Part shown: piece after piece, positions 11,301-21,330 of the stretch
How the letters are laid out: every line of letters starts with the position of its first letter
How positions within the stretch are numbered: the stretch's first letter is position 1
Assembly (NCBI GenBank): GCA_028015205.1
Contig: CM051511.1
Location: 33,720,001 to 33,784,000, forward strand
Length of the DNA stretch: 64,000 bases
Direction of reading: 5' to 3'
Source: Mytilisepta virgata
Taxonomy: Eukaryota; Mollusca; Bivalvia; Mytilida; Mytilidae
The notes under the pieces: generated by a model
Seen by the model: only the letters and a program-made list of their open reading frames with translations
Told to the model about the DNA's origin: nothing
The model's database searches: none
Made by a program: the position numbers and the translations under genes

Positions 11301-12035
11301 ATAAGTAGATTTGGAACACCTCTCCAAATATACTCAGACCAAGGACAGAATTTTGAGTCAAAACTTTTGAAAGAAGTATGCAGCCTGTTACAAATAGAAA
11401 AAACAAGAGCAACAAGTATGAGACCACAAGCAAATGGCTCTGTTGAAAGATTTAATCGCACATTAGTATCCATGGTAAAGATGTATTGTCAAGAAAATCA
11501 AGACTGTTGGGATGAGTTTTTACCCCAGTTGTTGATGGCATACCGGTCATCAAAACATGCAAGCACAGGTGTAACACCAAATAAAATGATGTTAGGAAGG
11601 GAGATAACTCTTCCAGTACAAGCCTTTATCCCTGAACCAGAAGTAGAAAATGATAACAAGGTTAAACCCCATGAATATGTAGAATTACTCCAGAGCTCCC
11701 TTATCAAAGCCCATGACCATGCAAGAAAACACCTTAAAGAAAGTCAGGAATACCAGAAAAAATACTATGACCAAAGTGCCAAGAAGAGAGAATTAAATGT
11801 AGGACAACCTGTATGGCTACACGACCCAACCAGGAAACCTGGTGTTTGTTCAAAGTTATTGCCTAAATGGAAAGGCCCCTTCATAGTTTTGAAGAAAATT
11901 GATGATCTGATATACATGGTGAAAAAGTCACTGCGGCAACCAGCAAAAGTTTACCACATAGACCGTTTGATACCATATATGGGCAGAAACCCACCAACCT
12001 GGTACAAGGATAAACTTAAAATTTGTGAAAAGTAA
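8301..12035 (+). CDS. pol: Pol polyprotein: protease, reverse transcriptase, RNase H, integrase
   Basis: The open frame runs from just after the TGA at 8298 to 12035. No ATG begins it; counting from TTG at 8310 gives 1,241 residues, so it is probably made as Gag-Pol. The aspartic protease site Asp-Thr-Gly is at residues 17-19. Reverse transcriptase follows, with YMDD at 471-474. RNase H has the DTDAS site near 618. Integrase has a His882/His889/Cys919/Cys922 zinc site and Asp950, Asp1010 and Glu1046, spaced D-x35-E. A GPF-type C-terminal module follows; no chromodomain is seen. All catalytic residues examined are present. The enzymes copy the RNA to DNA and insert it. Confidence 0.93.
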   Translation, partial: DNGLYTNGAISRYKLDFLIDTGSTVSLLSNQVHQDIFQSSQDVNQEYLVNNTKTNSTNLNNVESPQDAYSLQNVDGTNLTTYGKVDLEFSLRNATFCHQFIVCDITPDAILGQDFLLKHVKKIDYRSHVLQTENSDIKCWVGGEFRMTCRVLARETVVVPSNSSITLPVNVPNKEHVTNIAIIEPCNLLYEEKNISVVCGIINSNDESPFVQVVNYSDSDVKLYPNTMLGTCESVVAFPEFRQDRCAGVNLIPNSQLENDENGVPEHLQDLFTRSGTHLTPKQQMTLAELLNKYQDVFSRSPEDIGRTNKIKHSIDTGDARPVRVPPRRLPIGKREIERTEVSKMLERGIIEPSNSPWSAPLVLITKPDLTTRVCVDFRSLNQLSRVDSYPVGRVDDCLEALSNSKLYNLMDLNSGFWQVELLESDREKTAFSTSQGLYQFTVMPFGLCNSPSTFQRLMEDVLRGLQWRECLVYMDDIIVPGSTFEECIKRLEHVFRRLLDANLKLKPSKCSFFQKKAKFLGHIVSEEGISTDPEKVESVKNWPAPKTVKQVRSFLGLASYYRRFVEGFAKIARPLNKLCEKGVKLTWTDECEDAFQTLKGALTTSPILAYPVPGQTFILDTDASQQAVGAVLSQEHEGKEHVIAYMSKALSRPEQSYCVTRKELLAVISALKHFHSYLYGQKVLLRTDNAAVSWMKNLKKPTGQTARWLQELGTYDMNVIHRPGLKHTNADALSRVPCTSCLNQQTLNDVQNIDEDSKETAIPQCSPLNQIRAVTRSRQIKASAEPVKIKDLVIEGWDQTTLRKSQLDDHEISEMLVKVEDNKRPEWNEISNQSAVVKTLWRQWDRLEVHQGLLYRKWIENETEELLQLIVPTSKRQEAIRYFHDIPTGGHLGTDKTLDRIQKTFYWPSMKHTIVEYIKRCDNCAAQKQIQARKAPMGKFLTGEPMERVAMDILGPLPMSKNNNRFVLVLSDLFTKWTEAYPLPDQEAKTVAQALTNEFISRFGTPLQIYSDQGQNFESKLLKEVCSLLQIEKTRATSMRPQANGSVERFNRTLVSMVKMYCQENQDCWDEFLPQLLMAYRSSKHASTGVTPNKMMLGREITLPVQAFIPEPEVENDNKVKPHEYVELLQSSLIKAHDHARKHLKESQEYQKKYYDQSAKKRELNVGQPVWLHDPTRKPGVCSKLLPKWKGPFIVLKKIDDLIYMVKKSLRQPAKVYHIDRLIPYMGRNPPTWYKDKLKICEK

Positions 12036-12302
12036 AACCTGTAGTAATTGGCAGAAGATTTGGCATATATGTAAATATTTAATATTGTAAAATTTTTATT
12101 GTGAAGTGAGACAGAAAAAGTTACTGGTGACGATGCGCACTTGCCAGTAAATGTTTTTATTAGAGATCCTGTGACGTCTAGACTCATTGGATTCGTGTGG
12201 ATGATATTTTATTTTTAGAGTGGAATTATTGGGATTGGCCATCCTAGAAATTCAGCTTAATGTTTTATGTTATATTTAATTACTCCTAAAGGTAGGAGAG
12301 AG

Positions 12303-12551
12303 ATGAAGAAGAGAAGTTTCTGTCCAGTCAGCAGAGAGACTGCTGATGATGAAGAATTCGAAGAAATTTTGTGAAAAAAAAAAAAAAAAAAAAAACCCAA
12401 AGGTTACTACAAAGAAGACCCAGAAATAGATGTAATTGATGAATATGCATATAATCAGTTTACCAACGCCGTAAATAAAGATAGCCATATTGTAATCCTT
12501 GTATCAGTGTTGAAATATGACGAAAGAAATAAAATTATCTCCCTTGTTTAA
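12303..12551 (+). pseudogene. Possible small broken ORF between pol and ORF3
   Basis: From ATG at 12303 one frame reads 23 codons to TGA at 12372. The same frame then continues through the A-run (a Lys run) and about 52 more codons to TAA at 12549. The predicted peptide is acidic and charged and matches nothing I know. It may be a decayed accessory gene or chance. Confidence 0.25.
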
Positions 12552-12569
12552 CTGAAGTAGTGTTGGGTG

Positions 12570-12608
12570 TATAAAAGGCCTTTCCTGTCCTAGCCTGGTG
12601 CTCAGTGT
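12570..12608 (+). promoter_or_regulatory. Candidate internal promoter upstream of ORF3
   Basis: TATAAAAG at 12570-12577 is followed 32 bases later by the initiator-like TCAGTG at 12602. It lies about 640 bp before ORF3 on the same strand. It could give a separate ORF3 transcript, but this is inference from motifs only. Confidence 0.35.
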
Positions 12609-13189
12609 GGATATACTGCCAATATCCCTTAGAATAGTTATGCCTTTGAGTATATTTATTTAGATGTATGTACACGTATTAATTACCAATTTCCAATGAG
12701 AAGTACTGGTGTAAAAAAAAAAAAAAAAAAAAAAAATATTTAGACATAAAGTGAACAAACAAACCAAAACCAAAACCAGGATGCTCAGCCATGTTATTCC
12801 CATGATTCCAGTAGTTCCATCCATTTATTTTCCACGATTAGTATGGATAATGAATATTAGAAAAATTGGTGCAGTTAAGGGGAGATGATTGAAATAAAAA
12901 ATAGATTGATTTGCAAACAGCCAAGAAACCACTAGTATACCAGTAGTAATTGCTGCAGGAGACCAATACCAAATTAAAACAAACCATGATTTCCTATCTA
13001 AAGAAAAATAACCATACCTAAGCATAAGAGAGACTGTACAAGAAAAAATATATATACAAATATATATATAACCAAGAAACACCAAATGAAAACCTTAACC
13101 TCATAATTTGACACAAAAACCGATAAAAAGGATGTCTAATGTTCCATGCTAATAAATACCTTATGAACACCCTAACTTACCTTTGGGTT

Positions 13190-13207
13190 CAATTCTATAT
13201 CTTTCAG
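13190..13207 (+). promoter_or_regulatory. Candidate splice acceptor directly before ORF3
   Basis: A pyrimidine-rich stretch ending 'tatctttcag' stops one base before the ORF3 ATG. Spliced subgenomic mRNAs are the usual way retroelements express a third gene. The donor was not identified. Confidence 0.5.
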
Positions 13208-13208
13208 A

Positions 13209-14945
13209 ATGAGACCACTAAACTTGGATGAATGCTGGATATGCCAACAACAATTTCCAGACCAGAAAACCCTAAAAAGACATCTAGCCAGTAAAGGGAC
13301 ACATGGAGGCCGCCTATCTGTCGTTTGTCTGTGGTGTTTCTCCTATGAGAAGAGGTTTTCAAGGATCAGTGATCTGAAGTGCCACCTGGAGGAGAAACAC
13401 CCAGATGTAGGATTGAAACTGGAAAAAAACTTCCTGTCAGAGGCCAATGGTTACTGGTTCTCTGTCTACCCAGAGGATTACAGGAGACTGGTAAGCAAGG
13501 TTACGCCTAAAGGAAGTTCTGTAGCAGTGCAGGCCCGGAGCAGTGTCACTGACTGGTTAGGAAAATGTAAATCAGTAAGGAGGATGAGACAGAGCTGGGT
13601 AGAAGACTGGGCTAACCATCCAAGGGATTCAGATATGGTGGGTACACCTAGACAAGGAACCAGAGAACCATCGGTAGAGTCAGCTGTGAGTGAGTGGCAG
13701 CAAGATGAGCCCAGTATCAGCCTGGATGAAGAAACAACCATGGAAGAGTACGACCCACTTGTGCCCTCAGTTCTCACCTTACACAGCATTATGATGAACC
13801 CAGATGGACCCCTGATTGCCCTCTTCATGGTTAGAACCAAAGAAACCATTTGGTACAGGATTGAAATTGACCCAGTTATCAAAATGGTGGAGAAGTACTA
13901 TGCCGCTTTGAAAAGGAAGGCCACTACCATCAGGCCAACAGACATTTCCACCATGTCTCAAAGTGGTAAACCAATTTATGGGGAAGAATTTTACCAGAAA
14001 CAACAGAAGTGTGCTGACACCCTTAGCATCTCCCCTGCTCTTATCACCAGGATAGAAAGAAGACCCGACATCTTCTCATCAACCCCAAAATCAACTGTAA
14101 CAAAGGTCAAAACCACCATGGCTCCAAACAGGGTAGAAATATTGCAAGTGAATGACAAACCAAACAACTCTCCACATCCTGTCCTATCAACCATCCAGTC
14201 TTCCACCTCGACATCCATGACATCTGCATCATCCAAGCCATCATCTTCATCGTCCAACCTTTCATCAACCAATCAGTCTTCCAACTCATCATCCAAGCCA
14301 TCATCTTCATCATCCAACCCTTCATCTACCTCATCCAAGCCTTCATCAACCAACAAATCTTCCACACCAACTGTCCACAACAAAGAAACCACCAACCTGC
14401 CAGTCATCCTACCACCAACAACAGCTACTGTAGATCTGAAAATCGCTGAGGAAACCCCTAGTCAGCAGAAGGCCAGGGAAATACTAACCATGGGTGCCAT
14501 GCCAGCTATACCACCTGCCAGAAGGGACTGGAAATCTACATCCGTCAAAATCCCAACTGGTGCAACATACCTGGAGTGGCCACCTAGGGATTGGGAAACC
14601 CTTACTCCTGACCGCAAGTTGTTGGCCTGGGAATTTGGTGCTTCCCAGTTGGAGTACCACTCCACAGGAAAATTTCCACAGTTAGACCGTGTGGATTTAT
14701 TGGACAAATACAACTTCATGGCCCTTCCAGGAACAAAGGAACAGAAGATCAAGGACAAAGAGAATCTAGTAAGAAAATGCCGTTATTACAACTATGAACT
14801 TTTGAGAACTGTTATAAATAAGGACCAGCCCGAACTGCAAGTTATGGTTGACCAACTATATCAAACAAGGGAACTACGAAATACATCCACAGACCAGTTT
14901 ATCCAAATATGCAACCGACGTAATATTCCTCTACGCCTATCATGA
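13209..14945 (+). CDS. Third ORF: C2H2 zinc-finger protein of the gypsy element, 578 aa
   Basis: This sense-strand ORF between pol and the 3' LTR is intact from ATG to TGA. Two Cys2His2-like fingers lie near the N-terminus: Cys12-x2-Cys-x12-His-x6-His, and a second with Cys-x2-Cys-x15-His-x4-His ending near residue 65. A mixed region follows, then a Ser/Pro/Thr-rich linker (about 330-400) with repeated SSSKPSS-like units, then a charged C-terminal domain (about 425-578) rich in Trp, Tyr and Arg. There is no signal peptide or membrane segment, so it is not an envelope protein. It may bind nucleic acid, but the function is unknown. The intact frame suggests selection or recent insertion. Confidence 0.8.
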   Translation: MRPLNLDECWICQQQFPDQKTLKRHLASKGTHGGRLSVVCLWCFSYEKRFSRISDLKCHLEEKHPDVGLKLEKNFLSEANGYWFSVYPEDYRRLVSKVTPKGSSVAVQARSSVTDWLGKCKSVRRMRQSWVEDWANHPRDSDMVGTPRQGTREPSVESAVSEWQQDEPSISLDEETTMEEYDPLVPSVLTLHSIMMNPDGPLIALFMVRTKETIWYRIEIDPVIKMVEKYYAALKRKATTIRPTDISTMSQSGKPIYGEEFYQKQQKCADTLSISPALITRIERRPDIFSSTPKSTVTKVKTTMAPNRVEILQVNDKPNNSPHPVLSTIQSSTSTSMTSASSKPSSSSSNLSSTNQSSNSSSKPSSSSSNPSSTSSKPSSTNKSSTPTVHNKETTNLPVILPPTTATVDLKIAEETPSQQKAREILTMGAMPAIPPARRDWKSTSVKIPTGATYLEWPPRDWETLTPDRKLLAWEFGASQLEYHSTGKFPQLDRVDLLDKYNFMALPGTKEQKIKDKENLVRKCRYYNYELLRTVINKDQPELQVMVDQLYQTRELRNTSTDQFIQICNRRNIPLRLS

Positions 14946-15117
14946 ACATTTATCTACATTTTACCTGTGCATCAATCACTGAACATTAATCAAATTTAAT
15001 TACAATGTTAATGGATAGAACATTTAATGTACTGTGGAATCCATATATATTTTTCCGATTCTATATGATGTGCCGAACACTGACTTTATATCTAAAATTC
15101 AGGAGAATTTCTGTTTC
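14946..15117 (+). other. Gypsy 3' untranslated segment
   Basis: This AT-rich stretch joins the ORF3 stop to the purine tract. No further coding is seen. Confidence 0.6.
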
Positions 15118-15131
15118 TAAGGAGGGGATAG
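15118..15131 (+). other. Polypurine tract
   Basis: 'aaggaggggatag' ends directly at the TG of the 3' LTR. This is the usual position for the primer of plus-strand DNA synthesis. Confidence 0.85.
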
Positions 15132-16558
15132 TGTAATAACTGAAATAACAGACATTAATTTATTTGAACAACCTGGAATTTACCATTTCAACTGAAGAAA
15201 GAAAAACAACAACACATGGATATAAACTTTAATTGTGAAAACCTGCAACAGAAAACATTATTGACTTTATGAACATTAACTTGAACTGCTCATATTGTAA
15301 CATTTGTCTCTTTTAACTTTTTTTTATTTTCATGTTTTGTTTGGCAAGTGCCCCCTTCCACTTTACCAAAACTCGTTTTACTTGATAACATATTTTTCAT
15401 AGATCTTAAGGTGTCTGGCACAAATATTCATATACCTGAAATTATGTTTCAACCCATTATAAGTCATGAAAGCGTTTAAGTAAGGAAATATTTAAGATCT
15501 TTCTATCCGTCAAAACCATGTTTCTCGTTTCTCTGTGAAGAGCCATTTTACTGATCATGTGACAGCAGTAGGAAATATCTTTGTCATTGCTATTACATAC
15601 TTTAAATATCTAAAGTAATGTTCAAGAGGAAGAAAATAAGCCATTGTTTTGATAATTTTATTAAAGCTTCAATTTTTATACACGGCAAAAGAATAGTCAA
15701 TAGGAACTATATTTGTAACCAGTTTACCGCTGGAATGTAATATAAGTACTCGCGTCGTCTGCTAGACATACGCACTGCTAGAACTTGGAAACAAGTCTAG
15801 TTATAAAGTTCTAAGCTTCTATCTATACAGTTTAATAAAGGAAAAGTTAAGACTATGTCCCTTCTACTTTAGAATTAACGGACAGGCATTTTAATGTCCA
15901 TTTTAATATCTAATTTCTTAATGTGCCGTTTTCCTGTCAGGGTCTTATTTTGTCCGACATTTTCCTGTCAGTCCTGTCAGGGTTCTCATTGGCCCTCAGG
16001 GATCCTGCGCTAGATCCCTTATTTTTGATTGGCTTTCAGGAATCGCCAAGTCCTATAAATAAGGGTTCGCTCAGTGAAATGGCGGATAACTTGTTAGCTC
16101 AAGTCTAACTGCTAACTAGTAAGCTTAACCAATTTGCCGTATTTTCCTGAAATTTATAATAACCAGACCATTTCAAGAACAGAATAGCCGAGCAGGTTAA
16201 TATAATTAAATTTAGGATAAGATGAAGTACTTTAAAGAAAAATAAATGTAGCGGCAGTTATCCCCCACCACACTGAGTGACCTAAAATGTCCCGAACGGT
16301 GAACAATATTTCCATGAATATGATATAATAATTACTAAGACGTCTGCATTTGTATATATATGTAAATAAATATTATATACGTTAGACCTTGTATTTTACA
16401 ACTAAACAAGATTATAATGAGTACATTGCCTGGCATCCATTCGTCTTCGGAGGCAGAAAACCCAAAATGCAGCATATTCCTGACGAGAGTACAATGGCCC
16501 CAAAATTTGTCAACAGACCCTTCCACAATTACTCGGCCTGTGGCGGCGGTTTGTTACA
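15132..16558 (+). repeat. 3' LTR of the gypsy element
   Basis: It is 1,427 bp, matching 5309-6735 at an offset of 9,823. The polyadenylation signal AATAAA is at 16241-16246 and the promoter motifs at 15988-16061. No differences from the 5' copy were found in the lines compared by eye. Confidence 0.95.
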
Positions 16559-16854
16559 GTATGGCCATTTCGTCGGCTGAAAACTCATCAGCAGTGCTCG
16601 AGATCGAAATATTGGAAAATCGGTTAAAGATATAATGATGAATTAATTAACGCAGCTCAGGGTTACCTCTGCATCAAAAGGAAGAGCCTTAGAAATTTGT
16701 GGTAATTTTTGTCAAATTTTGAACAGACAATTCAAAGGCATTTGAGTAATAAATCATGCCAGGAAAAAAGTTCTGGCTATTGGGCTAATAATGCCCTCGG
16801 GGACTAACAGTCCACCAGCAGTGACATAGACCCAGTGGTAGTAATAAAACATAT
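16559..16854 (+). repeat. Right piece of the interrupted ~330-bp repeat unit
   Basis: It starts with the duplicated GTAT and continues like the unit at 2655-3003 ('cagtgctcgaga', 'cgggactaa', 'agtccaccagcagtgaca'). It ends 'aataaaacatatcacaa', the same words that open the left piece at 5265. Confidence 0.8.
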
Positions 16855-17735
16855 CACAATTCTTTCATAAAAATCTATCATTAGATGGCGTGAAACATAA
16901 AATAGAAACTCTATACAACATAGAGAAACAAATTGCAGTTAAAAATTGAGTTTTTAACAAGATTTTTTAGGATAAGTCAGTCATGTATTGTTATAATGAA
17001 AAAAAAACATGCAAAAAAGTAATAACCTGACAGAAAATAAAATGAAAGTTAACTAAAAATAAAATACGGTAAAATTATAAATTTATCCAGGCACCAGTTT
17101 AATATCTCATTCTTATTTCAAAATTTTAGGTTTTGACATATCAGCCTTATTTATCTATTTTTCCCCTCCATTTTTTATTCTAACTGAAGTAAATATTTAA
17201 GAATATCTGTATGTTTTTTGGATAGAAGATAAACTTTTGGCGAATTTATCTGACTTGCAGTATCCAAATTGAAATTTCTGTCGTGTTAAACAAAATATTT
17301 CAAATAAGGCAACTTCTATGTACATTACAAACAATTACTTAGATTTGTATACATAGGTTATTTACTAATTTTAACGAGGCCAGGATAAGGTACCGGTACT
17401 TAATGTTTTCGATTAATAAATGTACAAATTTCAATAAAATATGAAAAATTGAAAAAAAAGAAAAAATTCATGCAAATTATCATCTTTGGTATTTTTCAAG
17501 TGGACATCAGCTCTTAATTTGGTTAATGACTGACATTCTATACTGGGATTGCAACTAGTACTCATAAATGGTGATAATACATAATTTGTAGAATTCAGAT
17601 CCACCACAAGTCTTTTTGCAATTCAGCTATTTAAATATTATTTTTCTTTATATGAACACCATGCACTTCAATCATGGTCGTTTAATTGTCGATTTTACAA
17701 TTTGTGGTTCAAAAGTAAAAGAATGACATGCATTG
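16855..17735 (+). pseudogene. LINE remnant, right part: ORF end and 3' untranslated region
   Basis: It matches 19671-20487, with an extra ~190 bp near 17070-17260. The first ~95 bp translate in the same frame as the C-terminal end of the copy at 18.4-19.8 kb. It is the expected continuation of the fragment at 4999-5264. Confidence 0.65.
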
Positions 17736-18367
17736 ATAGACAAAAACAATATCATTGAAATCAAAATTGTTATTATGTACCGGAAAAAATTACATATCTT
17801 AAATTTCCCTTGAGAAGTTTTTCATATTTTCATGATAAAAAGTCAACAGACATTAACAGCGAATTAAATTTATTAAGTCCAAAAAAGTTATCAATAAGAA
17901 AAAAATTATTTGGAATTTATGACCACTCTCTTGGATCATAATATACAACAAATACTATATATAACACGAAATTGGAAAAAATAATCTAAACTTCAAAATA
18001 TGTTATTGTACTGGAAAAAATGACACCGTAATATATTTGGACAAAGTGAAACACACATTCAATCCATCAAAAGAACGGCTTGTGGCTCCTTAAAAAACGT
18101 TCTTTAGAATCAAGAAGTCTGAGCTCATAGATTTCATATGTGATAGCTATTTGTTTTTTCTTTATATTGTATTTCCTTTGACCCAAATATGAGAGTAACG
18201 TGCTAGATTAAAAAAGTGTAAACTTTAGGCTGATTCATAGAGTCCTTGGATATAACTGTTTTCAACCTTTATCTTTTTTTCTAAACTATCTACCTTAACA
18301 TGACAACGGATACCAGTTTAGGGTCAACAATGAAATATCGGTCAACGCCACCCAGCAGAATGAACCA
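17736..18367. other. AT-rich spacer, nothing recognised
   Basis: No gene, RNA or repeat was recognised. Confidence 0.45.
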
Positions 18368-20487
18368 TTTAAGTTATTAAAAATTAACTTTGACGTAAAT
18401 TTGAATAAAAGAAAAAAATAGTTAATATTAACTATGATGAAAGAATTTTGCAAATAAAGAAATTAATTAGTGCATGGTCAAAACGAAATCTTACAGTTAT
18501 TCGTAAAATAGCAGTAATTAAGACTCTTATTTTACCAGTTTTGAATCTTATTAATACATTACCAAAACCGAATTGTGACATTATTAAAAAGATCAATGAT
18601 CTCATAATTATTTACATTTAGGGGGTATTTGGGATTCACCAGTCCATAGAGCGAGGACAGAAATATTGCAAAAGGATTATTGTGAGGGGAGGGGGACTAA
18701 AAATGATAAATTTAAATCTTTTATGAAAGCATTAAAATCAACATGGATTAGGAAAATATTTAGCACAGACTGTAAATGGAAAAATATTGTATTTGCAAAT
18801 ATTGATGAATATGTGGGAATTTTTATTTATCTCATGTTAAATAAAAAATAAAATTTACATTTTGGAATGATGTGTTTGATGTACGGGATATGATTGTCAT
18901 GAAAGAAGACAATTGTACAGTGGATTAGTTTTTGTCAAGTCCACTATGGATGAATAACTATATAAAAGATGGTAATAAACCAGTGTTTTATAAAGACTGG
19001 TTTAAAAAAGGAATATTTTTTGTAAATGACATTGTATTAGAAGATGGCATTTTCCTTTCTTTTGAAGAATTAAAAAATGCTATTGATATTCATGAAAATG
19101 TTATGAAGTATAATAGTATAATATCATCTGTAAGACAAGCAGGTAAAAATTATGTGTATGAAAACTATAAACTATTTATCCCCTTAATGCCATCATTTTT
19201 TAAAATTATACTGAAAAACAACAGGGGAACTAAGGATATTTATTCTATACTCATTAAGAATGATATTATATCAAGTGCTCAGAAAATATGGATTGAAAAT
19301 TTAAATAAAGATAGTAGTGAATGGAAAGAAATTGATAAACTTCCCTTTGTAGTCACCAAAAATACAAAGTACAAGGGTAACAGAACAGATTAAACCAACG
19401 TATCCTATGTACAAATATACTTTTGAATAAAATGAAAGTTATTGACAGTCCATTATGCAGTTTTTGTCATGAGGAAGATGGAACAATTCAACATATGTTT
19501 TGGAACCGTGAGATGGTACAGACATTTTGTATGAAATTGAATATTGGCTATTGTCAAATGGTATAAGTATTCCATTTACCATGAAAAAGTGTCTTTTTTG
19601 TGATATTTCAAGGTCTTGTAAGGGTGATGTAATTAATCTTATTTTACTAAACAATACATATTTAGTTGTAAATTCTTTCATAAAAACCTATCATTAGATG
19701 GCGTGAAACATAAAATAGAAACTCTATCCAACATAGAGAAACAAATTGCAGTTCAAAATTTGTAAAAATGGATTTTTTAACAAGACGTTTCAGGGTTAAG
19801 TCAGTCATGTATTGTTATAATGAAAAAAAACATGCAAAAAAATAATAACCTGACAGAAAATAAAATGAAAATTAACTAAAAATAAAATACCATTATTTAG
19901 CTGTATCCAAATTGAAATTTCTGTCGTGTTAAACAAAATATTTCAAATAAGGCAACTTCTATGTAGATTAAAAACAATTACTTAAATTTGTATACATAGG
20001 TTATTTACTAATTTTAACGAGGCCAGTATAAGGTACGGGTACTTAATGTTTTCAATTAATAAATGTACAGATTTCAATAAACTATGAAAAATTAAAAAAA
20101 AACAAAAAATTAAAAAAATTATGCAAATTATTATCTTTGGAATTTTTCAAGTGGACAAGAGCTCTTAATTTGGTTAATGGCTTACATTCTATACTGAGAT
20201 TGCAACTAGTATTCATAAATGGTGATAAGACATAATTTGTAGAATTGAAATCCACCACAAGTCTTTTTGCATGTCATGCAATCTTTATTTTCAATGCAGC
20301 TAGTTAAATATTATTTTTCTTTATATGAACACCATAAACTTCAATCATGGTCGTTTAATCGTGCCATTGTCAAAGTGGTTTACACGTTCCTTTTTATCTT
20401 TTTCAATGAGTTAAATATAGAAATATCTCGTATTTTTATCGTATTTTTGTCGATTTTACAATTTGTGGTTCAAAAGTAAAAGAATGA
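18368..20487 (+). pseudogene. Decayed L1-like LINE, 3' half
   Basis: The reading frame is broken by several stops and frameshifts, but the end of a LINE reverse-transcriptase protein is clear. First comes a 'SAWSKRNLTVIRKIAVIK' segment near 18475, then a 'KALKSTWIRK' block near 18730. An open stretch of 153 codons lies at 18932-19393, then a Cys-x2-Cys...His motif near 19455. The ORF ends near 19766 and a 3' untranslated region continues to about 20487. The catalytic reverse-transcriptase core is missing, so it is 5'-truncated and dead. The L1-like assignment rests on these segments and is inferred. Confidence 0.75.
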
Positions 20488-21019
20488 CAACACAAGAAAA
20501 ACTATTTTACATCACACGTCTCCAACTTTTCAATAATTTCAGCGAGTGTTACAAAACTTTTATAACTTTGTGTCTTCATTGGAGAAGAGAAGAATTTGTA
20601 GAAATTATTCTGTTTAACACATATACTTTATTCGGGAAATGTTTTTTGTGTGCTATTATATCTGTCAGCAAGATTAAATATTCCAACCAAGAATCAATAT
20701 TACTTTTGAAAAAAAGTCCAAAGACATTTGTACTATATTATCTACAAGGTTTTTTAAAGAAATTTTATATTTTTTTTTTTGGTTAGATACTGAAAGGAAG
20801 TGGATATAATTTAAATCAGTTGTTGTACAATTTGTTCTTATGATATAAAACTGTTTGCGAAACTGTAAGCGGCCTATAATGTTTCAAAACGTTATCTGCA
20901 TCCAAAAATTGTTTTATTTTGGAAAAGGAAAATCAAATCTTTTCTGTGTTCATCAAAATATCAATCGGACATTGAAGGCCAACATTTTGCTGGTAAATGT
21001 AATAACTGAAAATCCTCTA
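20488..21019. other. AT-rich spacer, nothing recognised
   Basis: The frame at 20463-20786 has no recognisable domain. No other feature was seen. Confidence 0.4.
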
Positions 21020-21330
21020 TTGGTACACAATTAACACTATCGCTAAATAACAGTTCGTGAAAGAGGACAAATATACCTAAGGATCAATCCAAAAAACGCA
21101 AACCATTAGACAGACAAAACCCGGGAAGACAAATTAACAACCACAATCACAACAAATAAACACTGAAAACTAAAGTACAATGAACAACACGAACTCTTAT
21201 AAAAACCAGGAGTGAACTCAGGTGCTCCGGAAGGGTAAGCATTTCCTGCTCCTTATACGGCACCCATCGTGAAGTTCAACAAAGTCAATCCGGTGGTAGT
21301 CACAAATCGGTGGAGGTACATGAAATGTTA
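21020..21330 (-). repeat. Retroelement 3'-end fragment
   Basis: Read on the minus strand it has the 'ggagcaggaaatgcttaccc' block and the downstream phrases of the family member at 3420-3560. The upstream coding-like part differs. Confidence 0.55.

Larger units (their letters stand above)
12036..13208 (+). other. Long gap between pol and the third ORF
   Basis: This 1.17-kb gap holds two A-runs (12374-12395 and about 12714-12736) and an open stretch at 12303-12551 broken by one TGA. It also has a TATA box at 12570 and a splice acceptor directly before ORF3. The sequence is AT-rich with no known domain. The parts are described separately. Confidence 0.6.
5309..16558 (+). mobile_element. Complete Ty3/gypsy LTR retrotransposon with a third ORF (11,250 bp)
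   Basis: The element has two 1,427-bp LTRs that begin TGTAA and end TTACA. A 4-bp GTAT direct repeat flanks it at 5305-5308 and 16559-16562. After the 5' LTR comes a tRNA-Leu primer site, then gag, pol in the -1 frame, a long gap, an additional ORF, a purine tract and the 3' LTR. The protease, reverse transcriptase, RNase H, integrase order places it in Ty3/gypsy (Metaviridae-like). No envelope-like membrane protein is present. The LTRs showed no difference in the sections compared, so insertion was recent. One in-frame TGA precedes the protease, so autonomy is uncertain. The clade was not resolved. Confidence 0.95.

Noticed and set aside
13478..14758. Several long antisense frames opposite ORF3
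   Set aside because: They are shadows of ORF3 and its Ser-rich repeat.
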